Positions 49,707 through 58,010 of a stretch of DNA of 64,000 nt are shown piece by piece. The notes beneath the pieces are model-generated. The model was given only the letters and a program-made list of their open reading frames with translations, had not been told where the DNA came from and searched no databases. The position numbers were made by a program, and so were the translations under genes. Origin of the DNA: Thalassorhabdus alkalitolerans (GTDB taxonomy: Bacteria; Bacillota; Bacilli; Bacillales; Marinococcaceae); the NCBI RefSeq assembly GCF_042656585.1, contig NZ_JBHSPG010000004.1. The stretch is one strand, 5' to 3'. Positions within the stretch are counted from its first letter, which is position 1. Every line of letters begins with the position of its first letter.

Positions 49707-50129
49707 ATGACTATTGAACCTTTACTGTCAATTCTCGTTGGTTTAGCAGGGGGGCTGGCTGTCGGAAGTGGTTTTGTAGCTTTTATTTCCGTGCTTGGAA
49801 TTATTCCTCGTCTAGTCCAGCTGACTCGGTCTTATCATCTTGTACAGCTGTATGAGTGGGCAGTGATAACAGGTGCCATTGCCGGATCTGTTTTCACTCT
49901 TCATCAGCCTCATGCTCATCTGCCTTCATTTTTAGCAGTCCCGGTCGGGCTTGCTGCAGGAATGTTTGTAGGTATGCTGGCAGCGGGCCTGACAGAAGTG
50001 CTCAACGTGTTTCCCATTCTCTCAAAACGAGTAGGGATGGAAAATAATATCCTTGTTTTACTGATGGCGCTAGTGTTAGGGAAAATAACGGGATCACTCT
50101 TTCATTGGCTTTACTTTGTTAACCATTAA
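49707..50129 (+). CDS. spoVAB: Stage V sporulation protein AB
   Basis: A 140-residue membrane protein with four hydrophobic segments (about 5-30, 44-64, 72-95, 115-135), the SpoVAB layout, including GLAGGLAVGSGFVAFISVLG. The ATG lies 2 bases after spoVAA. In B. subtilis it is followed by spoVAC-AD-AEB; here the next gene is spoVAEA, so the three core genes are absent from this site. Confidence 0.92.
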   Translation: MTIEPLLSILVGLAGGLAVGSGFVAFISVLGIIPRLVQLTRSYHLVQLYEWAVITGAIAGSVFTLHQPHAHLPSFLAVPVGLAAGMFVGMLAAGLTEVLNVFPILSKRVGMENNILVLLMALVLGKITGSLFHWLYFVNH

Positions 50130-50156
50130 ATAAAATAAAAGGAAAGGGAGAAGCTA

Positions 50157-50732
50157 GTGAGTAGGAAAAAGCCAGTAATTTTTATAACAGATGGAGATTC
50201 TGCTGCCGTGAAAGCAGTAGAGTGTGCTGCAGGAGAATTACAGCTCCCCTTTCTTACAGCTTCAGGAGGTAATCCTTCTCCTCCTAATACAACAGAGCTG
50301 GAGGAAATGGTTAAAAGCGCAGAAGGGGAGCCGGTTTTGCTGTTGTTTGATGATGCCGGGCAGCAAGGGATAGGGCGGGGAGAAGAGAAGATGATAGCCC
50401 TTAACAGAGGCAATACAGTTGATGTATTAGGTGTCATAGCCGTGGCATCCACCTCGAAACAATTTGACTGGACCAATGTTGATGTATCAATAGACAAGTT
50501 TGGGAACCTTACTTCTTATGGAGTGGATAAAGAAGGGATAGAGGACCTTGAAATTGGCCGGCTCAAAGGAGATACAGTGTATTGTATTGATGACCTGGGA
50601 GTTCCTGTCATCGGCGTAGGGGATATAGGCAAAATGGGAGGGTGGGATGACCCTGAAAAAGGCTCGCCGATAACAAGAAAAGCTATTGAAATCCTTATCG
50701 AACGGAGTGGTTGGAATTGTCGCAACAAGTAG
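50157..50732 (+). CDS. spoVAEA: Stage V sporulation protein AEA
   Basis: A 191-residue soluble protein matching SpoVAEA: KPVIFITDGDSAAVKAVE at the N-terminus, VLLLFDDAGQQGIGRGE, DVLGVIAVASTS and DVSIDKFGNLTSYGVDKEG. In B. subtilis it follows spoVAEB, but here it comes right after spoVAB. GTG start at 50157 with GGGAG upstream. Its end overlaps spoVAF. The exact role in dipicolinate handling is unknown. Confidence 0.92.
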   Translation: MSRKKPVIFITDGDSAAVKAVECAAGELQLPFLTASGGNPSPPNTTELEEMVKSAEGEPVLLLFDDAGQQGIGRGEEKMIALNRGNTVDVLGVIAVASTSKQFDWTNVDVSIDKFGNLTSYGVDKEGIEDLEIGRLKGDTVYCIDDLGVPVIGVGDIGKMGGWDDPEKGSPITRKAIEILIERSGWNCRNK

Positions 50733-52192
50733 AAGAAAAACAGTCTCTCTTTCCACAACTTCATAAAAATGAAAAATTACTAACAGAACGCCTGGGAATC
50801 GGGACAAGTTACGATGTAGGAATTCGAAAGCTGAACATACTTGGGAAAGAAATTCAAATTTATTACGTAAATGGACTTTCAAATGATCAATACGTAATTG
50901 AGATTTTAAGAGAGCTTATGCTGCTTGAATCACGTGGCAGGGAAGTTCACGATGTTCAAAAAGCAATAGAAAACCATCTTACCCATGTTCAAGTAGAGTA
51001 TAAAGATACCTTTGAGGATTGTATCACAGAGCTCCTCTCCGGTCTTGCTGTTATTTTAATGGAAGGTAAAGCCGAAGCCTTCATAGTAGATGTAAGAAAC
51101 TATCCAGGACGAGGCCCTGAAGAGCCAGACACAGAGAAGGTCGTACGTGGAGCAAGAGACGGATATACAGAAAACATCGTAGAAAACACGGCCCTTACAA
51201 GAAGAAGGATAAGGGATCCAAACCTTCGCAATGAAATGCTTCGGATAGGAACGAGATCGCAAACCGATGTCTGTCTATCCTATATAGATGGGATTGCTGA
51301 CCCTGCCTTGGTGGAGATCGTGAGAAAAGAACTGGAATCCATTAATATTGACGGTCTTTCTATGGCTGACAAAGTAGTGGAAGAGTATATCGTTAAACAG
51401 GGAAACAACCCTTTTCCGCTTGTTCGTTATACGGAAAGGCCTGACGTGGCAGCTACTCACCTTTTAGAAGGGCATGTTGTTGTCATTGTGGATGCTTCCC
51501 CTAGCGTAATCATCACACCAACGACAATGTTTCACCATGTCCAGCATGCAGAAGAATACCGGCAGGCCCCGGCCATTGGGACGTTCTTTCGTTGGGTTCG
51601 TTTCCTCGGAATTCTTGCTGGAGTCTTTCTAGTTCCACTTTGGCTGCTAATGGTGTTGTCTCCGGAAATGCTGCCTGAAATGCTTGATTATATAGGTCCC
51701 GACAATGGAGATCAAAATGTTCCTATTTTTGCTCAAATTCTAATCGCTGAATTTGGTATAGAACTTCTGAGGATGGCTGCCATCCATACTCCTTCTCCTT
51801 TGGCAACGGCTCTTGGGTTAGTCGCAGCACTTTTAATTGGGGAAATTGCCATTGAGGTCGGTTTGTTTACCGCAGAAGTTATCTTATATATTGCCGCAGG
51901 GGCGGTAGGTCTCTTTGCCACACCAAGCTATGAGCTGGGTGTTGCGTTAAAGATTTCCAGACTTGTTCTGATTGTGCTCGTCTTTTTGTTTGAAGGGCCA
52001 GGCTTCATTATTGGTACCACGATCATTTTCTTGTTGGTATGTGCCATTCGTTCCTTGAATAAACCTTATCTTTGGCCGTTTTTGCCGTTTGCACCCAAGG
52101 AATTCTGGCAGATTATTGTACGTACTACTGTACCAACTCTTCGATTCAGACCAAAGATTGTTGACCCTCAGGATCCCATCAAGCAATCATAA
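50717..52192 (+). CDS. spoVAF: Stage V sporulation protein AF (GerA family)
   Basis: A 491-residue protein of the GerA germinant-receptor A-subunit family. The soluble N-terminal half (to about 285) contains VRNYPGRGPEEPDTEKVVRG and the C-terminal half has about five membrane segments (RFLGILAGVFLVPLWLLMVL onward). TTG codons at 50711 and 50717 are both possible; spacing from GGAGTGG favours 50717. It overlaps spoVAEA by 16 bases and ends the operon. In B. subtilis SpoVAF modulates germination with FigP. Confidence 0.92.
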   Translation: MSQQVEEKQSLFPQLHKNEKLLTERLGIGTSYDVGIRKLNILGKEIQIYYVNGLSNDQYVIEILRELMLLESRGREVHDVQKAIENHLTHVQVEYKDTFEDCITELLSGLAVILMEGKAEAFIVDVRNYPGRGPEEPDTEKVVRGARDGYTENIVENTALTRRRIRDPNLRNEMLRIGTRSQTDVCLSYIDGIADPALVEIVRKELESINIDGLSMADKVVEEYIVKQGNNPFPLVRYTERPDVAATHLLEGHVVVIVDASPSVIITPTTMFHHVQHAEEYRQAPAIGTFFRWVRFLGILAGVFLVPLWLLMVLSPEMLPEMLDYIGPDNGDQNVPIFAQILIAEFGIELLRMAAIHTPSPLATALGLVAALLIGEIAIEVGLFTAEVILYIAAGAVGLFATPSYELGVALKISRLVLIVLVFLFEGPGFIIGTTIIFLLVCAIRSLNKPYLWPFLPFAPKEFWQIIVRTTVPTLRFRPKIVDPQDPIKQS

Positions 52193-52224
52193 AAGAGGTG
52201 GAACAAAAGGAAATCATTCAAAAA

Positions 52225-52268
52225 ACCCGAACCATTTATTGCGGTGGTTCGGGTCTTCTTTTTTTTCC
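52225..52268 (+). terminator. Terminator of the spoVA operon
   Basis: ACCCGAACCA pairs with TGGTTCGGGT (52245-52254), followed by CTTCTTTTTTTT. Confidence 0.92.
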
Positions 52269-52371
52269 ATTCATGAAGGCAACGCACTTCGCTTTCACAT
52301 GAAGGCACAACAAGTGGCGGTGAGCAAAAACGAGAACTTCCCACAATTGCCTTCGACAAGTCCATAAACAT

Positions 52372-52881
52372 TTACGTAATAGGATCCTGTTCTTTCATGT
52401 CCGCCTCTCCGTTAACGTCAGATATAACTTTTTCTTTTTTTAGTGTGGTTTTCACTTTTTGAATCTCATTTTTTCGTTGTTTTTTTATAGAAACGTCATT
52501 TAATGTTACAGGATGTTTACTGACTTTAATTTCCTCTTCCTTTAGAGGAATGCGATAATACTCTTCATCCCCTGCTTCAATTACCATTTCTTCACGTTTA
52601 ATTGGCACGGTAATCGTTTTTTTGTCTTTTATTACTTCCTTATGAACGTTAACTTCCCCTATAGGAACTTTCACTTTTTTTATTTCTAGTTCTTCTTCAC
52701 GAACTTTTAAAGAGGAGCCTTTTTTCGTGCTTTTTCTAGGTAATGATTTTTTTTGCCCGAAGAAGGCTCCCCATATCCCCCCTATAATCCCACCCATAAC
52801 AACTCCTGCAAAAAAAGATCCCCCTAACAAAAAAATAATAAGTCCACCAATAATGGATCCGAACAGAATAGATTTTTTCAT
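52372..52881 (-). CDS. YsnF/DUF2382 domain protein with membrane hairpin
   Basis: A 169-residue protein. The N-terminal 45 residues are a Gly-rich membrane hairpin (ILFGSIIGGLIIFLLGG and FFAGVVMGGIIGGIWGAFFG), like glycine-zipper anchors. Residues 60-165 form a DUF2382 (YsnF/AvaK) domain with the repeated pattern REEELEIKK..VPIGEV and the KHPVTLNDVSIKK end. Function unknown; YsnF of B. subtilis is a general stress protein. An upstream ATG at 52944 adds 21 residues but AGGAGGGTGAAATTT is spaced for 52881. A paralogue lies just upstream. Confidence 0.78.
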   Translation of the reverse strand: MKKSILFGSIIGGLIIFLLGGSFFAGVVMGGIIGGIWGAFFGQKKSLPRKSTKKGSSLKVREEELEIKKVKVPIGEVNVHKEVIKDKKTITVPIKREEMVIEAGDEEYYRIPLKEEEIKVSKHPVTLNDVSIKKQRKNEIQKVKTTLKKEKVISDVNGEADMKEQDPIT

Positions 52882-52931
52882 AAATTTCACCCTCCTATTG
52901 TATTTAGTTGTAAATTCACTATAAGTAAAAA

Positions 52932-52957
52932 TCCTACTTAACAAACGCTAAGTAGGA
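52932..52957 (-). terminator. Terminator between the two DUF2382 genes
   Basis: On the minus strand TCCTACTTA pairs with TAAGTAGGA, followed by TTTTTACTT. It makes the two DUF2382 genes separate units. Confidence 0.8.
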
Positions 52958-52978
52958 AAAAGCAATTAAATGCAAAGG

Positions 52979-53440
52979 CTATTTGTCATCATTAATTATT
53001 TCTGCATCTCCATGTTCTTCAACGTCAGCTACTTCTTTATGAAGGACATCTTTTATTTGTTCTGTTTCTTCCACAGCCTGTTTATGGGCTGAGACCTCAC
53101 CTGTCACTACGGTGTGTTTGTCAACATCAAGTTTTTCAGCCGTCACAGGGATCTGGATCGTTTCTTCCTTTCCAATTGGTTCCTCGGATGGCTCATGATT
53201 CACTGCTTTTCTCTCAATAACAACTTGATCATGGGATACAGGCACGTTAATCTCTTTTTCCTCTTCAATAATATCTTTATGAAGGGTCACATCTCCTGTT
53301 TCTGCTCGATGCTTATGCACGTCTATTTCTTCTTCCCGAAGCTCAAGGTGAGCATTATCTCTAGCAAATTCTGTATCTGTTGCTTGTTCCTGCTTTCGGG
53401 AACGGGTTTCCTTTTGAGAATCTTCTTTAAAAAAGCTCAT
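52979..53440 (-). CDS. YsnF/DUF2382 domain protein
   Basis: A 153-residue, strongly acidic, soluble protein. It has the DUF2382 pattern twice: LELREEEIDVHKHRAETGDV with INVPVSHDQVVIERK, then TIQIPVTAEKLDVDKHTVVTGEV. The N-terminal 25 residues are charged and unstructured. GGGAGGG precedes the ATG on the minus strand. It is paralogous to the membrane-anchored gene downstream. A role in stress is plausible by comparison with YsnF; activity unknown. Confidence 0.78.
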   Translation of the reverse strand: MSFFKEDSQKETRSRKQEQATDTEFARDNAHLELREEEIDVHKHRAETGDVTLHKDIIEEEKEINVPVSHDQVVIERKAVNHEPSEEPIGKEETIQIPVTAEKLDVDKHTVVTGEVSAHKQAVEETEQIKDVLHKEVADVEEHGDAEIINDDK

Positions 53441-53672
53441 TATTTTTCCCTCCCAAGAAGTGAGTAGGTTTTTATTTTTCCTTTAAAACCAAAATGTATT
53501 CTTTAATTAAGAGTGCAATTAAAAGGTGTAATTGAAATGAATTTACTTTTTATAAAATAACGGCATAGGGCAAAAATACAATTTCAGGGAAGTGGACTCT
53601 TTTTCTTTTGCTTATGTATAAATGATGATAAAATGGACACATTGATTTAAGGGGTAAGGAGAGAGAACGCTC

Positions 53673-54992
53673 ATGTATTTACATGGAACGAGCAAGATAA
53701 ATGAAAAGGGCCATCTGGAAATTGGCGGAGTAGATACTGTAACGATAGCCAAAAAATATGGAACCCCTGTATTTGTATACGATACAGCATTAATTCGTAA
53801 ACGGACTGAGGGCTTTCAAAAGGCTTTTATAGAAGAAGGTGTGTCCTATCAAGTGGCGTATGCCAGCAAAGCATTCAGCTGCCTGGCAATGATACAGCTG
53901 GTTGATGAACTAGGCTTGAGCCTTGATGTGGTTTCAGGAGGAGAATTGTATACAGCTAAACAAGCGGGATTCCCGATGGAGCGTGTCCATTTCCACGGTA
54001 ACAATAAAAGCGCTGAGGAAATCCGTATGTCCATAGAATTAAATATAGGCTGTATTGTTGCTGATAACTTTTATGAGCTTGACTTAATTAAAGAAGAAGC
54101 GAAGAGTCAAGGGAAAACTGTGAAGGTGCTTCTCAGGACCACTCCTGGAGTAGAAGCTCATACTCATGATTACATTTCAACTGGCCAGGAGGATTCGAAG
54201 TTTGGTTTTGACCTTGCGAGCGGGCAGGTTGAAAAAGCAATGGAAACCATTCTTTCTCAGCCAGAAATAGAGCTCCTCGGCTTTCATTGCCATATTGGCT
54301 CCCAAATTTTTGATACAACTGGTTTTACAATGGCAGTTGAGAAGCTGTACGAGAGTATTAGAAAGTGGCAGGAGAAGTTTGACTATACCCCTGACGTATT
54401 AAATGTCGGCGGGGGCTTTGGCATACGTTATGTTGAAGGAGATGACCCTCTGCCTCCGGAAGAGTATGTAAAGGATGTAATCAAAGCTGTAAAAAAAGAA
54501 GCGAAGGATTCTGGAATGGATGTTCCTGAGATTTGGATTGAACCAGGTCGTTCTATCGCAGGAGATGCAGGAACCACCCTTTATACAATTGGTTCTACAA
54601 AGGATATTCCAAATGTACGTAGATATGTTTCTATTGACGGAGGAATGACAGATAATATTCGTCCGGCTCTTTATCAGGCGGAGTATGAAGGAATTCTTGC
54701 GAACAGAGCAAACGAGAAAGCTGCAGATAAGGTTTCAATTGCAGGCAAAGCTTGTGAAAGCGGAGATATGCTTATTTGGGACCTCCCGCTCCCGGAAGTA
54801 AAGCACGGTGATATTTTAGCTGTCTTTTGTACGGGGGCTTATGGGTATTCTATGGCTAATAACTACAACAGAATCCCCCGTCCTTCCGTTGTATTTGCAG
54901 AAGAAGGAAAGACTCATCTGGTTGTAAAAGGCGAAACATATGATGATTTAATTCGTAACGACCTTCCTTTATATGCCCCGGAACGAGTATAA
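53673..54992 (+). CDS. lysA: Diaminopimelate decarboxylase
   Basis: A 439-residue PLP enzyme, the last step to lysine. The PLP Lys is in YASKAFSCLAM (about residue 61); HGNNKSAEEI, FHCHIGSQIFD, NVGGGFGIRY, EPGRSIAGDAG and the catalytic CESGD are all present. GGGGTAAGGAGAG precedes the ATG. Its place between spoVAF and ppiB matches B. subtilis, but two DUF2382 genes intervene. No lysine riboswitch precedes it; the upstream 230 bases are A/T rich with a weak TAAAAT −10 at about 53630. Confidence 0.95.
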   Translation: MYLHGTSKINEKGHLEIGGVDTVTIAKKYGTPVFVYDTALIRKRTEGFQKAFIEEGVSYQVAYASKAFSCLAMIQLVDELGLSLDVVSGGELYTAKQAGFPMERVHFHGNNKSAEEIRMSIELNIGCIVADNFYELDLIKEEAKSQGKTVKVLLRTTPGVEAHTHDYISTGQEDSKFGFDLASGQVEKAMETILSQPEIELLGFHCHIGSQIFDTTGFTMAVEKLYESIRKWQEKFDYTPDVLNVGGGFGIRYVEGDDPLPPEEYVKDVIKAVKKEAKDSGMDVPEIWIEPGRSIAGDAGTTLYTIGSTKDIPNVRRYVSIDGGMTDNIRPALYQAEYEGILANRANEKAADKVSIAGKACESGDMLIWDLPLPEVKHGDILAVFCTGAYGYSMANNYNRIPRPSVVFAEEGKTHLVVKGETYDDLIRNDLPLYAPERV

Positions 54993-55045
54993 TAATAAAC
55001 AGTGCCCTTCTTTGAAAGGGCCACTACATACAATGAGGTGAAGAA

Positions 55046-55480
55046 ATGAAAAAAGGTACAATTTCTTTTGAAAACGGTGAGACAATCCATTTAGAATTCT
55101 TTGAAGAAGATGCTCCTGGCACTGTAGCTAATTTTGAAAAACTTGCAAATGAAGGGTTTTATAACGGTCTGACATTTCACCGTGTAATTCCTGGCTTTGT
55201 AGCACAAGGCGGTTGTCCTCAAGGAACTGGGGCAGGCGGTCCTGGATATACAATCAAATGTGAGACAGAAGGCAACCCTCATAAGCATGAGAGAGGATAC
55301 CTTTCAATGGCCCACGCTGGAAAAGATACGGGCGGAAGCCAGTTCTTTATCCTGTTTGATCGCCAGCCTCACCTGGATGGCGTCCACACTGTTTTTGGCA
55401 AGGTAACAGATGGACTTGAAACCGTAGACCGTATTCAAGGCGGAGATGTAATGAAGGAAGTTAAGGTGTGGGAAGAATAA
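55046..55480 (+). CDS. ppiB: Peptidyl-prolyl cis-trans isomerase B (cyclophilin)
   Basis: A 144-residue cytoplasmic cyclophilin that speeds proline isomerisation in folding proteins. Active-site residues are in FHRVIPGFVAQGGCPQGTG (Arg, Phe), GSQFFILFD and HTVFGKVTDG. No signal peptide. AATGAGGTG precedes the ATG. Same position as in B. subtilis (after lysA). IS-derived copy C follows. Confidence 0.95.
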   Translation: MKKGTISFENGETIHLEFFEEDAPGTVANFEKLANEGFYNGLTFHRVIPGFVAQGGCPQGTGAGGPGYTIKCETEGNPHKHERGYLSMAHAGKDTGGSQFFILFDRQPHLDGVHTVFGKVTDGLETVDRIQGGDVMKEVKVWEE

Positions 55481-55600
55481 GCACAGTCTTAAAGGCTTCA
55501 TTGCATAAACTTTTTGGTTGTCTATAAGAGGCTGGGATAAAACAGTCTCTGAAAAGGAATAAAAGGTGTCAGTTATCGATTTTCGATAGCTGGCACCTTT

Positions 55601-55953
55601 TTATTGATCAGAAATGGGATGATCGGGCTTACGGGCGGTGTACTTTCTCAAGTTCACCGCCAGTAATGCAAATCCTATTTAGTTTTTCACCTGTTTTTTC
55701 CTCTCACCGACATTCGTGTGAAACGCAAATTAGCCTTCAGAAATCCGAAGGTTGGCTCCACATCGATCTTACGCTTCCCGTTGATCTCACCGGTTTTCTC
55801 GTCTGAAAGCAGTTCTTGAATATAGGTAGGCTTTTTGATTTTCCCACTTCTCATTATAATGAACCTTGCGGTTATTTCCTTCCTTGACTTTCATACACTG
55901 AGAACGAAGTGGACATGCAAAACAATCTTCACTACCCTTTTTGTGTACATATA
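55601..55953 (-). pseudogene. IS1182-like transposase, C-terminal remnant
   Basis: On the minus strand three reading frames join up: GSEDCFACPLRSQCMKVKEG and HYNEKWENQK in the first; IQELLSDEKTGEINGKRKID, VEPTFGFLKANLRFTRMSVR in the second; and IGFALLAVNLRKYTARKPD with a natural stop in the third. The CxxCPLRxxC zinc motif, VEPxFGxxKxNLxF and AVNLRKY segments are typical of the C-terminal half of IS1182-type DDE transposases. There are at least two frame shifts and the N-terminal part is missing, cut off where another repeat is inserted, so it is not functional. Confidence 0.88.
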
Positions 55954-56081
55954 CGTTGATTGTTAAACGTCACGAGACGCCTGCGGGAAAAGCAAGAGCT
56001 GAAGATCCGCCGGGGCGGATTTTCCACGGCTAGCTGAAGCCTTGCCCGCGGCAAGCGAGTGTATTTTTGAACAATCAACTG
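55954..56081. repeat. MITE-like insertion inside IS copy C
   Basis: A G/C-rich 128-bp sequence bounded by perfect 10-bp inverted repeats GTTGATTGTT (55955-55964) and AACAATCAAC (56070-56079). The inner part (CGAGACGCCTGCGGGAAAAG, GAAGATCCGCCGGGGCGGAT) resembles the G/C-rich interspersed repeats common in alkaliphilic Bacillus genomes. It interrupts the transposase remnant. No reading frame. Confidence 0.75.
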
Positions 56082-56158
56082 TTTAAAATACATCCTATAG
56101 CAAAAGCCCTCACCGACGGTGAGGGTCCTTCTATTTAGCTGAGTTTTGTCCCAGTCTC

Positions 56159-56512
56159 TCTTTTTTTGTTTTCAGGATTCTATCAAAGGTACACTAGCAT
56201 GTACCTCGAGGCACAAGTGCAACATTCGTTAAAGCCTTCATTACATTCGTATTCACTTCTATGCAGCTGGCAGGACTTTAGCTAACCGGGGAAGATTACT
56301 CCGTCCCCCACTTCTTACTTTTCAATAGAACTGGTTAGGCGTAATATCGGGTCGTTTTTGTACAGCAATGTTTGAGTTTCCAATAACTAAAACGAACTGA
56401 CAGAAATGGGCGATGGAGAAAGATTTCTATGAATAAGTCTTCATTGTTGCTAGTTTGGCCGGATAATATGGTATACTAATTAAAAATTGAATATATCAAG
56501 CCATGCGGTTTG
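56159..56512. other. Spacer upstream of the FMN riboswitch
   Basis: 354 bases without a supported gene. There is a small dyad at 56290-56316 (GGGGA/TCCCC). Toward the end, TATACT (56472-56477) is the probable −10 of the rib operon; the −35 is unclear (TTGCTA 19 bases upstream). The first 250 bases look like decayed sequence and match nothing recognised. Confidence 0.5.
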
Positions 56513-56652
56513 CCTTCGGGGTCGGGTGAAATTCCCAACCGGCGGTGATAAAGCGATATTCGCTTTTCAGTCCGTGACCCGTGTTTTCATTGAAGACACG
56601 GTGGATCTGGTGAAACTCCAGAGCCGACAGTAAAGTCTGGATGGGAGAAGGA
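56513..56652 (+). promoter_or_regulatory. FMN riboswitch (RFN element)
   Basis: All conserved RFN parts are present in order: CTTCGGGGTCGGGTGAAATT, CCCAACCGGCGGTGAT, AGTCCGTGACCCG, a variable GTGTTTTCATTGAAGACACG arm, GGTGGATCTGGTGAAACTCC, AGAGCCGACAGT, and AAAGTCTGGATGGGAGAAGG. It controls the rib operon through the terminator at 56790. Confidence 0.97.
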
Positions 56653-56789
56653 AAAAACCGTGTTCACCTCTTTGCACTTATGTTGCTTGTTTTTTAACAA
56701 GCCGGATATCCCAGGGAGGAGTCTGTCCATTTCAGACTTTCACCTTCCGGGAAAGAGGCTTATTTGAACACGTGTATATTACTTACGTT

Positions 56790-56823
56790 CCCCTGAAGAA
56801 ACCTTTTCTTCAGGGGGTTTTTA
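56790..56823 (+). terminator. FMN riboswitch terminator
   Basis: CCCCTGAAGAA pairs with TTCTTCAGGGG, followed by GTTTTTATTTT. It lies between the aptamer and ribD; FMN binding would favour its formation. Confidence 0.92.
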
Positions 56824-56914
56824 TTTTATATAAGCGGTGAAAGAGTGAGGGCCTTCTAGAAAAGCAAAGACCAATTGACCGCAGAAGGAAGCTTGATAGA
56901 AGGGGGAGCCATCC

Positions 56915-58009
56915 ATGATAAATGATCAATCCTATATGAAACTAGCATTGGACTTAGCGGAAAATACAGAAGGACAAACTTCCCCAAACCCGGTAGTAGG
57001 CGCTGTTGTCGTGAAAGAAGGGCGTATTCTTGGAATGGGGGCTCATTTAAAAGCAGGGACAGAACATGCCGAGGTGCATGCTTTGGCAATGGCTGGAGAT
57101 GAAGCAGCGGGAGCAGATATTTATGTAACCCTCGAACCTTGCAGTCATTACGGTAAAACTCCGCCCTGCGCGGATACAATTATTAATAAAGGAATTAAGC
57201 GCGCTGTCATAGCAACGTCCGATCCTAACCCTCAAGTTGCAGGAAAGGGTATACAGAAATTAAAGGAGGCGGGAGTCGAGGTTGTCCTTGAGGTGGAAAA
57301 AGAAAGAGCAGACTGGCTCAACCGAAAATTTTTTCATTTTATGAAGGCGAAAACACCCTATGTCACCTTAAAGTCGGCGACTTCTCTAGACGGAAAGACG
57401 GCTACGGTGACCGGTGAAAGCCAATGGATCACTGAAAAAGAAGCGAGGGAGGATGTTCATTATTCACGGCATACTCATGATGCCATCCTGGCAGGGGTTG
57501 AAACAGTGAAAAAGGATAACCCTTCGTTAACGACAAGGCTTCCTTCAGGAGGCGCACACCCGATAAGAGTGATTCTCGATACAAATTTACGAACCCCCCT
57601 GCAGGCGAAAATGCTTCATGATGGGCTTGCTCCCGTATGGATCATCTGTGGAAGCGATAACGATGAACAAAAAGTGAAACAGTATAAATCATTAGGTGCT
57701 GAAGTCATTAAAATGAGTCATTCTTCTATCAGCCTTCAGGAGATGCTGAACGTTTTAGGAGAAAGAAATATTCAATCCCTTTATGTCGAAGGGGGCGCGA
57801 CAGTTGCCGGGTCCTTTGTGAAAGAAAGGGCATTCCAGGAAGTGATTATGTATATGGCTCCCAAGCTGATTGGCGGCAAAGATGCTCCTACGGCTGTAGG
57901 AGGAACAGGAATAGCAAATATTAATGAAGCCATCGCTCTTGATATCATATCTGTCGAAAAAGCAGGAGACGACCTCAAAATAACCGCCCGGCCAAAGGAG
58001 GCTTTTTAA
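56915..58009 (+). CDS. ribD: Bifunctional deaminase/reductase RibD
   Basis: A 364-residue enzyme for riboflavin steps two and three. The deaminase domain (1-145) has the zinc site HAEVHAL and LEPCSHYGKTPPCADT; the reductase domain (about 150-360) has LKSATSLDGKTAT, GVETVKKDNPSLTTR and the VEGGATVAGSF segment. AGGGGGAGCC precedes the ATG. First gene of the ribD-ribE-ribBA-ribH operon under the FMN riboswitch. Confidence 0.95.
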   Translation: MINDQSYMKLALDLAENTEGQTSPNPVVGAVVVKEGRILGMGAHLKAGTEHAEVHALAMAGDEAAGADIYVTLEPCSHYGKTPPCADTIINKGIKRAVIATSDPNPQVAGKGIQKLKEAGVEVVLEVEKERADWLNRKFFHFMKAKTPYVTLKSATSLDGKTATVTGESQWITEKEAREDVHYSRHTHDAILAGVETVKKDNPSLTTRLPSGGAHPIRVILDTNLRTPLQAKMLHDGLAPVWIICGSDNDEQKVKQYKSLGAEVIKMSHSSISLQEMLNVLGERNIQSLYVEGGATVAGSFVKERAFQEVIMYMAPKLIGGKDAPTAVGGTGIANINEAIALDIISVEKAGDDLKITARPKEAF

Positions 58010-58010
58010 G

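Larger units (their letters stand above)
55528..56158. mobile_element. Degenerate IS element, IS1182-like (copy C)
   Basis: A 631-bp remnant with ends GAGGCTGGGATAAAAC and (reverse) GAGACTGGGACAAAAC, 14 of 16 matching. It holds a frameshifted transposase C-terminus (minus strand), a 128-bp inserted repeat at 55954-56081, a strong hairpin near the left end (GGTGTCAG with CTGGCACC, 55565-55597) and a right-end hairpin CCCTCACC/GGTGAGGG followed by TCCTTCTATTT. It is the longest of four related elements in the window. Confidence 0.85.

Noticed and set aside
52089..52367. 92-codon plus-strand frame across the end of spoVAF
   Set aside because: It overlaps spoVAF and its terminator and shows no protein-like pattern.
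53441..53672. Lysine riboswitch before lysA
   Set aside because: None of the conserved L-box elements were found; the region is only A/T-rich spacer.
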